DNA of 64,000 nucleotides from Macropodus opercularis (lineage: Eukaryota > Chordata > Actinopteri > Anabantiformes > Osphronemidae). Below are positions 10,665 through 21,495 of the stretch, one piece after another (positions within the stretch are counted from its first letter, which is position 1; each line of letters begins with the position of its first letter). The notes under the pieces were generated by a model. That model searched no databases, had not been told where the DNA came from, and was given only the letters and a program-made list of their open reading frames with translations. The translations under genes were made by a program, and so were the position numbers. The DNA lies in assembly GCA_030770545.1 (NCBI GenBank), contig CM061106.1, positions 13,648,501-13,712,500 of the forward strand, written 5' to 3'.

Positions 10665-11110
10665 CACAACCACAGATCCCTCCAAAGTAGTTGTGCTGTG
10701 TTTGTGTTTGGACTCGACCTTGAAAGTCACAAGTTGCTGGAATGAATGGCCCCTTGTCTTTCAGCTGTGGCAGTGCGACCACTCCTGCGTGTAGTGCTAA
10801 TGGAGCAGCGACCCGTCCATGGTGTACGCAGCCTCTCGCTCGATAAAGTCTTCCAGACGGTTGGAATAAAACTGAGCTGGACGGCTTATGTGGTTAAACC
10901 CCTGGCCTCATTGCGCATAGGTAAAAGTCCTGTCATCACTAGAGACTTTACTCGTGCTCTCTGCCTCTCATTCAGCACACGTAAGAAGCCTTTGCGTTCA
11001 AGTCCGGCAAATGAAAGAGTTCAGTGATGGAAACAGGCATTCTGGGAGGTTAGTCTTGCGACATTGTACGGTTTCTGTCACGTGCCCATAGGGCGATGCC
11101 GGGCTTTCGA

Positions 11111-11182
11111 GCATTGGTGGTATAAAGTTGAGAATAAGTGCTTCCCAAGCAGTGGATCCAGGTTGAATTCTTGGCCAACGCA
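11111..11182 (+). pseudogene. decayed tRNA-Gly (CCC)
   Basis: T loop ggttgaatt, a further step from the intact form. Confidence 0.85.
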
Positions 11183-11360
11183 GTGTCAGAGGAATGTCAC
11201 GTCAGTTCCCTTTTCGACTCAGACTGCAATTGAAACGTGCGATACATTCTGCTGGACGTGTAAGAAAGCACAAAGGGCCTGACGTCGCATGTTCTTACGT
11301 TACAGCGGCAAACCAGACTTAATGTTGAACGTATTGTACTGACCCTCGGCTAAATGGTTT

Positions 11361-11432
11361 TTCCCTGACCGGGAATCGAACCCAGGCCGCGGCGGTGAGA
11401 GCGCCGAATCCTAGCCACTAGACCACCAGGGA
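11361..11432 (-). tRNA. tRNA-Glu (CTC)
   Basis: Stems pair with one T-G in the T stem (cccaggcc on +). B box intact, anticodon CTC. Confidence 0.92.
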
Positions 11433-11724
11433 GAAGGTACGAGCGCCTTGCAAATTCCTCCGACGATAGCTTCGACGTGGAAGTCTTCCTGGAGAAAATG
11501 GAGTTTCTTTGATCCCTTGGTTCCATCGGAGAAAACAGCGTTGACATGTACCCAACAATTGACAAACCAGCCGTTGGAACAAAGAGGACCTTAATGGGGT
11601 TTCTTGAATGCGTGCAAAGACTCTGAAGGAGACCTGATTTGAGCTGGTTTCACAACACTGGTGGTATAGTGACGACCTTGGGTGCCTTCAAAGTCACTAG
11701 TGAGCTGCAGAAAACAGGTAACTT

Positions 11725-11797
11725 TGCCTGAGCAGGGACTTGAACCCTGGGCCCTCAGATTAAAAGTCTGATGCTCTACCGACTGAGCTACACAGGC
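11725..11797 (-). tRNA. tRNA-Lys (TTT)
   Basis: Matches the reference copy. Confidence 0.95.
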
Positions 11798-12518
11798 TTC
11801 ACGCTACAAACCCTCTAGAGGGAGAAAGTACGCAATAGAGGAAGTAACTTATACTTCAGCGAGAGCAACCTCCATAGAAGGCCGGGTCAAATACTGTTGG
11901 TCATGCCCCACCTGTGCCTGGAACCCGATTGATACATCAGTGCCCGAGTAGGTAGAAGAACACCGGGCGTTTTGACAGGTGGTATTTGTCTTTATCGTAG
12001 GGCAAAAATCAATGACACGTTTGTCACCTGTTGACATGCCAGCACCAGGGTTCACAACACTGGTGGTATAGTCACAACCACAGATCCCTCCAAAGTAGTT
12101 GTGCTGTGTTTGTGTTTGGACTCGACCTTGAAAGTCACAAGTTGCTGGAACGAATGGCCCCTTGTCTTTCAGCTGTGGCAGTGCGACCACTCCTGCGTGT
12201 AGTGCTAATGGAGCAGCGACCCGTCCGTGGTGTACGCAGCCTCTCGCTCGATAAAGTCTTCCAGACGGATGGAATAAAACTGAGGTGGACGGCTTATGTG
12301 GTTAAACCCCTGGCCTCATTGCGCATAGGTAAAAGTCCTGTCATCACTAGAGACTTTACTCGTGCTCTCTGCCTCTCATTCAGCACACGTAAGAAGCCTT
12401 CGCGTTCTAGTCCGGCAAATGAAAGAGTTCAGTGATGGAAACGGGCATTCTGGGAGGTTAGTCTTGCGGCATTGTACGGTTTCTGTCACGTGCCCATAGG
12501 GCGATGCCGGGCTTTCGA

Positions 12519-12590
12519 GCATTGGTGGTATAAAGTTGAGAATAAGTGCTTCCCAAGCAGTGGATCCAGGTTGGATTCTTGGCCAACGCA
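12519..12590 (+). pseudogene. decayed tRNA-Gly (CCC)
   Basis: T loop ggttggatt; as 1189. Confidence 0.85.
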
Positions 12591-12768
12591 GTGTCAGAGG
12601 AATGTCACGTCAGTTTCCTTTTCGACTCAGACTGCAATTGAAACGTGCGATACATTCTGCTGGACGTGTAAGAAAGCAGAAAGGGCCCGACGTCGCATGT
12701 TCTTACGTTACAGCGGCAAACCAGACTTAATGTTGAACGTATTGTACTGACCCTCGGCTAAATGGTTT

Positions 12769-12840
12769 TTCCCTGACCGGGAATCGAACCCGGGCCGCGG
12801 CGGTGAAAGCGCCGAATCCTAGCCACTAGACCACCAGGGA
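12769..12840 (-). tRNA. tRNA-Glu (TTC)
   Basis: Fully paired cloverleaf with loop CTTTCAC (TTC) and an intact B box. It differs from neighbouring Glu-CTC copies at position 34. Confidence 0.95.
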
Positions 12841-13056
12841 GAAGGTACGAGCCCCTTGCAAATTCCTCGGATGATAGCTTCGACGTGGAAGTCTTCCTGG
12901 AGAAAATGGAGTTTCTCTGATCCCCTGGTTCCGTTGGAGAAAACAGCGTTGACATGTTCCCAACAATTGACGAACCAGCCGTTGGAACAAAGAGGACCTT
13001 AATGGGGTTTCTTGAATGCATGCAAAGACTCTGAAGGAGACCTGATTTGAGCTGGT

Positions 13057-13078
13057 TTCACAACACTGGTGGTATAGT
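13057..13078 (+). repeat. Second Lys-deletion scar at the same 22-bp repeat
   Basis: Same collapse as at 10643. This unit additionally lost tRNA-Gly by joining cacacgtaaga to the sequence before gggcccgacg near 13400. Confidence 0.9.
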
Positions 13079-13488
13079 CACAACCACAGATCCCTCCAAA
13101 GTAGTTGTGCTGTGTTTGTGTTTGGACTCGACCTTGAAAGTCACAAGTTGCTGGAACGAATGGCCCCTTGTCTTTCAGCTGTGGCAGTGCGACCACTCCT
13201 GCGTGTAGTGCTAATGGAGCAGCGACCCGTCCGTGGTGTACGCAGCCTCTCGCTCGATAAAGTCTTCCAGACGGATGGAATAAAACTGAGGTGGACGGCT
13301 TATGTGGTTAAACCCCTGGCCTCATTGCGCATAGGTAAAAGTCCTGTCATCACTAGAGACTTTACTCGTGCTCTCTGCCTCTCATTCAGCACACGTAAGA
13401 TAGGGCCCGACGTCGCATGTTCTTACGTTACAGCGGCAAACCAGACTTAATGTCAAACGTATTGTACTGACCCTCGGCTAAATGGTTT

Positions 13489-13560
13489 TTCCCTGACCGG
13501 GAATCGAACCCAGGCCGCGGCAGTGAGAGCGCCGAATCCGAGCCACTAGACCACTAGGGA
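13489..13560 (-). pseudogene. weakened tRNA-Glu (CTC)
   Basis: Acceptor change (ccactaggga on +) and D-stem change (ccgagcc on +). Anticodon and B box are kept. Confidence 0.6.
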
Positions 13561-13851
13561 GAAGTACGAGCGCCTGGCAAATTCCTTGGACGATAGCTTC
13601 GACGTGGAAGTCTTCCTGGAGAAAATGGAGTTTCTTTGATCCCTTGGTTCCATCGGAGAAAACAGCGTTGACATGTACCCAACAATTGACGAACCAGCCG
13701 TTGGAACAAAGAGGACCTTAATGGGGTTTCTTGAATGCGTGCAAAGACTCTGAAGGAGACCTGATTTGAGCTGGTTTCACAACACTGGTGGTATAGTGAC
13801 GACCTTGGGTGCCTTCAAAGTCACTAGTGAGCTGCAGAAAACAGGTAACTT

Positions 13852-13924
13852 TGCCTGAGCAGGGACTTGAACCCTGGGCCCTCAGATTAAAAGTCTGATG
13901 CTCTACCGACTGAGCTACACAGGC
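13852..13924 (-). tRNA. tRNA-Lys (TTT)
   Basis: Matches the reference copy. Confidence 0.95.
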
Positions 13925-14619
13925 TTCACGCTACAAACCCTCTAGAGGGAGAAAGTACGCAATAGAGGAAGTAACTTATACTTCAGCGAGAGCAACCTCC
14001 ATAGAAGGCCGGGTCAAATACTGTTGGTCATGCCCCACCTGTGCCTGGAACCCGCTTGATACATCAGTGCCCGAGTAGGTAGAAGAACACCGGGCGTTTT
14101 GACAGGTGGTATTTGTCTTTATCGTAGGGCAAAAATCAATGACACGTTTGTCACCTGTTGACATGCCAGCACCAGGGTTCACAACACTGGTGGTATAGTC
14201 ACAACCACAGATCCCTCCAAAGTAGTTGTGCTGTGTTTGGACTCGACCTTGAAAGTCACAAGTTGCTGGAACGAATGGCTCCTTGTCTTTCAGCTGTGGC
14301 AGTGCGACCACTCCTGCGTGTAGTGCTAATGGAGCATCGACCCGTCCGTGGTGTACGCAGCCTCTCGCTCGATAAAGTCTTCCAGACGGATGGAATAAAA
14401 CTGAGGTGGACGGCTTATGTGGTTAAACCCCTGGCTTCATTGCGCATAGGTAAAAGTCCTGTCATCACTAGAGACTTTACTCGTGCTCTCTGCCTCTCAT
14501 TCACCACACGTAAGAAGCCTTTGCGTTCTAGTCCGGCAAATGAAAGAGTTCAGTGATGGAAACGGGCATTCTGGGAGGTTAGTCTTGCGGCATTGTACGG
14601 TTTCTGTCACGTGCCCATG

Positions 14620-14648
14620 TGCAGCGGTGAAAGCGCAGAATCTTAGCC
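14620..14648 (-). pseudogene. tRNA-Glu fragment at array end
   Basis: Only the anticodon arm and part of the D-arm remain (ggtgaaagcgcagaatc on +). This marks the right edge of array block 1. Confidence 0.7.
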
Positions 14649-14649
14649 A

Positions 14650-15850
14650 GATTGTTTAGCTAAAACGCCCTAAACCGATTCCCATTTATTTTCAATGGTA
14701 GTGCTAAACCACTACGGATGCGATATACTTCCGGCCGCTAGTATGGGTTTCTGTACAAACCGGTTGTGACGTCGCCTTTTCAGCTGGTCAAGGAACTGAC
14801 CAAATGACAGATTTTGTGAGGGAGTCCATTCATGGTTTCCCGAATTACGCCCTTTACTGCCGTAAAGCTTGAAGTTAACACAGCGGATTCGGGGGGAACC
14901 GGCGATTGGTCGGCGCGTTTTGTTTTTTTATCTTCGCCGTACGTGGCCGGTTGCTCACCGCTTGTCACATGGTAAGCACCGCTCGATCCGCAAGCTCGGT
15001 ATTCGAGTAAAAGTACGATCTGGTTACGCTTGTACTTCACGGTTTGTGATGAAAAAACGTCGGACAAACGATCAAATGTGCAGATTATTTAAGGGAAAGT
15101 GAAGAGTAACACTGATCCAGGAAATGAACACGTGTTATTTAAGCAGAGGGCTTCGTTGTAAACGTGTGTAGGTGTTTGAAATGCATCAAACCCTTTGTCT
15201 TTGCTACTGTAGTTTAATATGTGAAAGCCTTATAGTGGCAGGGTTCAACCTTTGAGAATTAAATAGTTTGTTTGTTGCAGTTTTCTCCATCCCTGTGTCT
15301 GTTATGTTCTTTTGATACATTATTATAGTTTAGCAGACTGTGTGAATGAAACACATATCAGATAGTCACATAGAAAAAGCATAAAAGGACTAGTGTTGAT
15401 ATTGATGTTACCCAGTGACACCACACGCATCACTGTGTTGTATTAACATTACATATTTATGTGTATGTTAAAGTATTTCCTATCCCAACAGGTGAAATGC
15501 ACAAACAAACCGTTTGTGTTCTGCAGGATCCCTCTGATTCAGCCAGGCTCATTAAAGACAACCCCTCTTTGCAAGATCTGCGCATGTGAAGGAAGAGCTG
15601 GTCAGACAAAATGCCCTCGCTGTGGTGCATCAGAAAGGAGGGGATGCAACGGATGACCAGCCAGTTGTTTTTGGTTCCTGTGCCAAACACACCTGGCAAA
15701 ACATCAGGGACAGCAGGAATGATGGCTACGCTGCCTTCATACTTAGGAAAAGCTGTGGTTCTGGAACAAAGATGCACAAGCTGCATATAATATTAAAAAT
15801 AATAAAATATTTGAGTACACAAAGATGTCACAGCTAAATGTCTGTCTGTG
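14650..15850. other. Unique sequence, no certain gene
   Basis: No tRNA or clear transposon was seen. A stretch at about 15490-15735 has open frames on + (one with CKIC...CPRC cysteines) preceded by splice-acceptor-like cccaacag and ttctgcag. It could hold upstream exons of the gene at 15857-17350, but no frame connects cleanly. Confidence 0.4.
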
Positions 15851-15856
15851 TCACAG

Positions 15857-17350
15857 AGATAGATAAGGACGAAGAGCTGGAGAGGGCTACGCTCAATACA
15901 AAACAATCTTCACACAACAGTAAGTCAACATTTATTTTAATTTTGAAAACAGTTCAGCTCAAGTGAAGTCTTTTTTTGCAAACAAACACTCTAACTGATA
16001 CTTGTTTCCACTTCGCTGCTGCTGCATCCGAAACCTCCAGACAATCAAAGGCTTCAAGAGAAGAAAGATGAAATATGTTGCACGAATCGTCAGCTCTGGG
16101 ATAATGAGCTGCTCTCCCACTGAAGCATGAGTTCTATCTTCTGGTTCTGTTTGTCGTCCTAGTGACTAAGAATCAGTTCATCGCTTCATGGGGGTGAGTA
16201 TTAATCTCCTTATGTGGTTGAAATGATGAAGTGTGAACTGCTTTGAATACTAACACGTGATGGCATGTGTTTGCTGTGTCCCACGTTACTTTCCCTGCTC
16301 ACATTTAATTGTAATAGTTGTCACAATTAAATATTGATTCATTTAATATTAAATTCTAGGGGTGAGCGAGTACAGCATTATCTGTATCTGTTATTTTTTT
16401 ATATTTTAATTGTCTGTTAACCATATGAATTATCTGTATCTGTATCTGTACTCGGAGTGGGTGTGGCCTAACACGGAAATAGGTGGAGTTTGTCTATTCT
16501 CTGTATCACTCATTATTCTGTATCACTGATCATAAGAGGGAGAGAGAGAGTGTTTGTTTGTGCGTGTAGCTTAATTTGTAATATTATTTATACCACTACC
16601 TTCTTCATATTTTATGAAAAACAGCAAAAAAGTGTCAGACACTTAATTCACACACAGTGTGTGAAGTAAAAAAAAACTGGTTAGAGCCAGCTGACTTAAA
16701 AATAAACTGACAACGGCATACTCGTTTCAGCCGAGTATCCGGCTCATCTCTATTAAATTCCATTAAAATGTAAATGTTATTAATGTATTTTATTCTACTT
16801 TTTAGCTCATTTATTGAAATGTTAGTGTCCTATTCATGTGTTACAGATAAACCATCGATTAATTCTATTTTTTCATTCTTTTCATCCAGTCAGTCCACCT
16901 AAAAAGACGCCTGTGCCACTTCCAAAACAGTTCGAGTTTCTTGTGCCAGAAGTACCAGGTGAGTAGTTGCGTTTCAAAACATATTTCTTTAATGGACAAC
17001 ATTGTACATTCTGGTCACACGAACAAAACATTTGGCTAGAAGCATAAATATAAATAAACACAAATATAAATGGGCCAGCATTGTTCTGCTGTGCAGCTTT
17101 TGGTCATAACAGCTACAGCCCAAGGGCCAAACTGGTGTGACTGGTCAACCTCTGCTGCAGCCTCCACCTGCAAAGATAGCACAAAGTAAGTGTTAAAATA
17201 GTTGATTTGGTTGTGCACATGCTAAAGAGGTAAACTCAAGTCTCACACTCTTCTTGTCATTGTTGTAATTTTACTAGGCCAACCATCACCATCTGCCCCC
17301 AGAGAAAAAGAACTGAGCCTCGGTCCACAGGACGCACGTGTCACTTTTGA
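15857..17350 (+). CDS. Unrecognised multi-exon gene (3' part)
   Basis: Four exon candidates fit together in phase: 15857-15919, 16890-16958, 17113-17185 (or from 17119) and 17278-17350. Each begins after AG, the first three end at gtaagt or gtgagt donors, and the shared frame ends in TGA at 17348. The encoded pieces are acidic (EIDKDEELERAT), then proline/lysine-rich (PPKKTPVPLPK), then a segment with NWCDWSTSAA, then a basic tail (CPQRKRTEPRS). No known domain was recognised, and the 5' exons were not found. The hAT-like element lies in its first visible intron. The alternative is a decayed host gene, though intact phases argue against that. Confidence 0.5.
16357..16752. mobile_element. hAT-like non-autonomous DNA element, 396 bp
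   Basis: Imperfect terminal inverted repeats (TAGGGGTGAGC left, complement of GCTCATCTCTA right) are flanked by perfect 8-bp duplications TTAAATTC at 16349-16356 and 16753-16760. An 8-bp duplication is typical of hAT elements. The interior has (tatctg)n-like runs and no transposase. Confidence 0.8.
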
Positions 17351-17421
17351 AACATGGAACTGAAACAGGCCTAAATAGCCTCCACATTCACACCAGCTTT
17401 CCTGGAAAGTACGTTTACCGC

Positions 17422-17990
17422 TGTTGAGATGCTCCGAAAGTCCCAGCTCTGTGCGTTTGTTTAATGATGAGGAGAAGCGGCTGATGAATTCAATCTGACT
17501 TTTATTTTGCACTTGAAGAATAATAATTGTACAGGCCTTGGTCAGTCTGTCTCTATTCCATACAGCATATAGTCAGGGCCCGAAGTCTGACGCTGTCTGT
17601 CCCTTGACCCACACTTTTATAGTAGACAGAGCATCTTTCAGTTGTGAAACAGGATCCTGATGACGTGGTCTGGTGTTCGTCTCCTTGGATGCTCTACGTC
17701 CCCTCGGTGGTCACAGTTACTGTGTGGCCCCGTGTTCTGTGGATTTAAGCACATCTCCTTCTACACACATTCACCCAGTCGCCCTTGTTCGGGCATGTTT
17801 CACTTACATGCAACTCGTCTGCACTTTTCCTAACATCCTGCTCTCCACATACTGTTTAATGAACTGTGACTGGCTGTTCTACTCTACTACTCTCTAAACT
17901 TGATGTGATTTAAACTGTACTTTAATTCCGCTTGTTCTGTTTTCTGCCTGCATCCTACTATCTAAGCTTTTAACTATTTACATTCCTTCA
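17422..17990 (-). mobile_element. Antisense solo LTR of the tRNA-Trp ERV family
   Basis: The reverse complement follows the LTR at 21496-22080: the cagctc end at 17422, the tail near ggcctgtacaattatt, the ggcagaaaacagaac block, and the TG start at 17990 (TGAAGGAATG). No internal sequence accompanies it. Confidence 0.85.
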
Positions 17991-18722
17991 CTGCCTTGTC
18001 TTATCATTTTATAAAGAAAAAGGCATAAAGAGGATTGTAATATTGTATTGATATTGGGCGCTCCTGCGCAAAAATTGATTTGGTGCAGCCCGAAGCCCTG
18101 CTCTATGTGGCATTTGTTGTTGGGTATAGTTGTGTAAGGTCTTAAACCTTACTTGTAAAGTGCCTTGAGATAACTGTTGTTGTGAATTGGCGCTATATAA
18201 AAACATTGTATCGAACTGAATTGAATGTTCCACCGTAAGCAGTGTTCCTTCTGAAGTCTAAATTGCTACATCAGAGCATGTTAGCAAAGAGTGGCGCCAT
18301 TGTTCCGTCCCTATGGGCACGTACAAGTCACCGTAGCCTAAGCGAAGCCTCCAAGGGTTGTTGGCAACGCACGTGGCTCTGCTGGTGCCTGACACTCCGA
18401 AGACTATGGCGTTTCCTGGAAACACCAAGCTTTTTTTGGTGCCGCACAAAGATCCACCTCACAAAGATCCACCTCTGGAGCGACAAGACACCCCAACAAC
18501 AAACAGAGTCACACACTTTGGTTTCTAAAGATCTCAACCGAGAAAGAATAAACGTTCTATGGCACTGCCGTTGCTCCCAACGGCTTGTTGCAAACCAAGG
18601 CCTCTAATGTAAGTTTGGAGAAGCAGATTTGAAAGCGGGTCTTGGCCACCGACAAGCTTCCCAAACGGCCGCGAAGCAATGTCCGCTTTGGGTTCCGCGG
18701 CTGACACGAGGGCCAAAATCCC

Positions 18723-18794
18723 TCCTCGTTAGTATAGTGGACAGTATCTCAGCCTGTCACGCGGAAGACCGGGGTTCCATTCCCCGACGGGGAG
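18723..18794 (+). tRNA. tRNA-Asp (GTC), weakened
   Basis: Anticodon loop CTGTCAC (GTC). The T loop reads TTCCATT (G57 to C) and the anticodon stem has an A-G mismatch. Confidence 0.7.
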
Positions 18795-18889
18795 TATTTA
18801 CCTATTTTACCAACCAGAGGAAACGTGGCTTCAGGCCCCTTGTCACTCAGAGTCGCTTGCCTTTCACCACCACCAGGTGCCGTCGCTGT

Positions 18890-18962
18890 GCTGAAATAGC
18901 TCAGATGGGAGGGCGTTAGACTGAACATCTAAAGGTCCCTGGTTCGATCCCGGGTTTCAGCA
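18890..18962 (+). tRNA. tRNA-Phe (GAA), variant
   Basis: Anticodon GAA. Position 37 is C instead of a purine, and the D region reads gggagggcg. The B box is intact. Confidence 0.8.
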
Positions 18963-19002
18963 GCGCTTAGCCGCTCAGTGCAAGCCAGTTCGGTCGCAGA
19001 GC

Positions 19003-19006
19003 TTTT
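19003..19006 (+). terminator. Candidate Pol III terminator of tRNA-Phe
   Basis: The first T4 run after the Phe gene lies about 40 nt downstream. It is present in the other full B units. Confidence 0.45.
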
Positions 19007-19095
19007 GAAAGAATCAGAGCAGGAACTCGCGACGCTTGGGTAACAGGCGTGTATGGCGAGCCTGACAGATTCTACTGCAAGCCCATGTTTGAGAG

Positions 19096-19099
19096 AAAA
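19096..19099 (-). terminator. Pol III T4 terminator of tRNA-Val
   Basis: AAAA on + lies about 10 nt past the Val 3' end on the coding strand. Confidence 0.6.
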
Positions 19100-19109
19100 G
19101 TCAAACTTC

Positions 19110-19182
19110 TGTTTCTGCCCGGCATCGATCCAGGGACCTTTCGCGCGTAAGGCAAGCGTGATAACCACTACACTACAGAAAC
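19110..19182 (-). tRNA. tRNA-Val (TAC), weakened
   Basis: The acceptor GTTTCTG pairs fully. The anticodon is TAC, but the anticodon stem is damaged (ggcaagcg on +). The T loop is ATCGATG, as in most B-array Val copies. Confidence 0.6.
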
Positions 19183-19944
19183 CTACGTTCGGCTGCTGCT
19201 TTCTTTCACGGAGGAATCGGTGCCTGACAGTTAGAAAGCCATCGCTTCCATTTGCCGTTGCCTTGTCGGCGATGTGTGGCGGCTCCTGCGCAAAAATTGA
19301 TTTGGTGCAGCCCGAAGCCCTGCTCTATGTGGCATTTGTTGTTGGGTATAGTTGTGTAAGGTCTTAAACCTTACTTGTAAAGTGCCTTGAGATAACTGTT
19401 GTTGTGAATTGGCGCTATATAAAAACATTGTATCGAACTGAATTGAATGTTCCACCGTAAGCAGTGTTCCTTCTGAAGTCCAAATTGCTACATCAGAGCA
19501 TGTTAGCAAAGAGTGGCGCCATTGTTCCGTCCCTATGGGCACGTACAAGTCACCGTAGCCTAAGCGAAGCCTCCAAGGGTTGTTGGCCACGCACTTGGCT
19601 CTGCTGGTGCCTGACACTCCGAAGACTATGGCGTTTCCTGGAAACACCAAGCTTTTTTTGGTGCCGCACAAAGATCCACCTCACAAAGATCCACCTCTGG
19701 AGCGACAAGACACCCAAACAACAAACAGAGTCACACACTTTGGTTTCTAAAGATCTCAACCGAGAAAGAATAAACGTTCTATGGCACTGCCGTTGCTCCC
19801 AACGGCTTGTTGCAAACCAAGGCCTCTAATGTAAGTTTGGAGAAGCAGATTTGAAAGCGGGTCTTGGCCACCGACAAGCTTCCCAAACGGCCATGAAGCA
19901 ATGTCCGCTTTGGGTTCCGCGGCTGACACGAGGGCCAAAATCCC

Positions 19945-20016
19945 TCCTCGTTAGTATAGTAGACAGTATCTCCGCCTGTCACGCGGAAGACCGGGGTTCC
20001 ATTCCCCGACGGGGAG
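19945..20016 (+). tRNA. tRNA-Asp (GTC), B-box variant
   Basis: Stems pair. T loop TTCCATT, shared with the copy at 18723. Confidence 0.8.
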
Positions 20017-20110
20017 TATTTACCTATTTTACCAACCAGAGGAAACGTGGCTTCAGGCCCCTTGTCACTCAGAGTCGGTGCCTTTCACCACCTCCAGGTG
20101 CCTTCGCTGT

Positions 20111-20183
20111 GCTGAAATAGCTCAGATGGGAGAGCGTTAGACTGAAGATCTAAAGGTCCCTGGTTCGATCCCGGGTTTCAGCA
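20111..20183 (+). tRNA. tRNA-Phe (GAA)
   Basis: Fully paired 73-mer: acceptor GCTGAAA/TTTCAGC, loop CTGAAGA (GAA), B box GGTTCGATCCC. Reference for the Phe copies. Confidence 0.96.
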
Positions 20184-20330
20184 GCGCTTAGCCGCTCAGT
20201 GCAAGCCAGTTCAGTCGCAGAGCTTTTGAAAGAATCAGAGCAGGAACTCGCGACGCTTGGGTAACAGGCGTGTATGGCGAGCCTGACAGATTCTACTGCA
20301 AGCCCATGTTTGAGAGAAAAGTCAAACTTC

Positions 20331-20403
20331 TGTTTCTGCTCGGCATCGATCCAGGGACCTTTCGCGCGTAAGGCGAACGTGACAACCACTACACTACAGA
20401 AAC
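20331..20403 (-). tRNA. tRNA-Val (TAC)
   Basis: Anticodon stem TTCGC/GCGAA and loop CTTACGC (TAC). The T loop is the unusual ATCGATG. One D-stem change (gacaacc on +). Confidence 0.75.
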
Positions 20404-21176
20404 CTACGTTCGGCTGCTGCTTTCTTTCACGGCGGAATCGGTGCCTGACAGTTAGAAAGCCATCGCTTCCATTTGCCGTTGCCTTGTCGGCGATGTGTGG
20501 CGGCTCCTGCGCAAAAATTGATTTGGTGCAGCCCGAAGCCCTGCTCTATGTGGCATTTGTTGTTGGGTATAGTTGTGTAAGGTCTTAAACCTTACTTGTG
20601 AAGTGCCTTGAGATAACTGTTGTTGTGAATTGGCGCTATATAAAAACATTGTATCGAACTGAATTGAATGTTCCACCGTAAGCAGTGTTCCTTCTGAAGT
20701 CCAAATTGCTACATAAGAGCATGTTAGCAAAGAGTGGCGCCATTGTTCCGTCCCTATGGGCACGTACAAGTCACCGTAGCCTAAGCGAAGCCTCCAAGGG
20801 TTGTTGGCCACGCACTTGGCTCTGCTGGTGCCTGACACTCCGAAGACTATGGCGTTTCCTGGAAACACCAAGCTTTTTTTGGTGCCGCTAATGTCCCGCA
20901 CAAAGATCCACCTCACAAAGATCCACCTCTGGAGCAACAAGACACCCCAACAACAAACAGAGTCACACACTTTAGTTTCTAAAGATCTCAACCGAGAAAG
21001 AATAAACTTTCTATGGCACTGCCGTTGCTCCCAACGGCTTGTTGCAAACCAAGGCCTCTAATGTAAGTTTGGAGAAGCAGATTTGAAAGCGGGTCTTGGC
21101 CACCGACAAGCTTCCCAAAACGCCGCGAAGCAATGTCCGCTTACGGTTCCGCGGCTGACATGAGGGCCAAAATCCC

Positions 21177-21248
21177 TCCTCGTTAGTATAGTGGACAGTA
21201 TCTCCGCCTGTCACGCGGAAGACCGGGGTTCGATTCCCCGACGGGGAG
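21177..21248 (+). tRNA. tRNA-Asp (GTC)
   Basis: Intact cloverleaf with B box GGTTCGATTCC. Anticodon stem TCCGC/GCGGA. Confidence 0.96.
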
Positions 21249-21258
21249 TATTTACCTA

Positions 21259-21262
21259 TTTT
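21259..21262 (+). terminator. Pol III T4 terminator of tRNA-Asp
   Basis: TTTT lies 11 nt past the Asp 3' end (tttacctatttt). Confidence 0.7.
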
Positions 21263-21342
21263 ACCAACCAGAGGAAACGTGGCTTCAGGCCCCTTGTCAC
21301 TCAGAGTCGCTGCCTTTCACCACCACCAGGTGCCGTCGCTGT

Positions 21343-21415
21343 GCTGAAATAGCTCAGATGGGAGAGCGTTAGACTGAAAATCTAAAGGTTCCTGGTTCGA
21401 TCCTGGGTTTCAGCA
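21343..21415 (+). tRNA. tRNA-Phe (GAA)
   Basis: A at position 37 and G-T pairs in the T stem. Otherwise as 20111. Confidence 0.92.
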
Positions 21416-21495
21416 GCGCTTAGCCGCTCAGTGCAAGCCAGTTCGGTCGCAGAGCTTTTGAAAGAATCAGAGCAGGAACTCGCGACGCTTGGGTA

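Larger units (their letters stand above)
1..14617. repeat. Tandem array A (about 1.41-kb tRNA-Glu/Lys/Gly unit), block 1
   Basis: Near-identical units repeat with a 1409-bp step (the Glu genes at 1439 and 2848, for example, are exactly 1409 apart). Unit order on the + strand is Glu (reverse), 290-bp spacer, Lys (reverse), 720-bp spacer, Gly (forward), 180-bp spacer. About eleven units are present. Two are shortened (10.6 and 13.06 kb, both without Lys; the second also lacks Gly), and one carries a solo LTR. The block ends inside a Glu fragment near 14620. Copies differ by scattered substitutions and small indels, as expected of unequal crossover plus conversion. Confidence 0.95.
18058..21495. 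repeat. Tandem array B (about 1.22-kb tRNA-Asp/Phe/Val unit), block 1
   Basis: Units step 1222-1232 bp (Asp at 18723, 19945, 21177). Each has a segment ending ggcgctatataaaaacattg...gaattgaat that resembles the 3' tail of a fish retroposon, a doubled cacaaagatccacct motif, then Asp (+), Phe (+) and Val (-). Some units carry an extra 11-12 bp (gctaatgtccc) before the doubled motif. The array starts abruptly at gctcctgcgc. Confidence 0.95.

Noticed and set aside
1..14617. CRISPR array or rRNA repeat
   Set aside because: Units are over 1.2 kb and contain tRNA cloverleaves; no short direct repeats with unique spacers, and no 5S, 18S or 28S sequence was seen.
15459..15656. Zinc-ribbon-like protein (CKIC...CPRC)
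   Set aside because: Cysteine spacing is suggestive, but the frame ends quickly and shares no phase with the exon chain; likely chance.
20452..20991. 179-codon minus-strand frame in some B units
   Set aside because: It varies in length between units (146, 179, 119, 74 codons), spans the retroposon-like tail, and has no recognisable domain.
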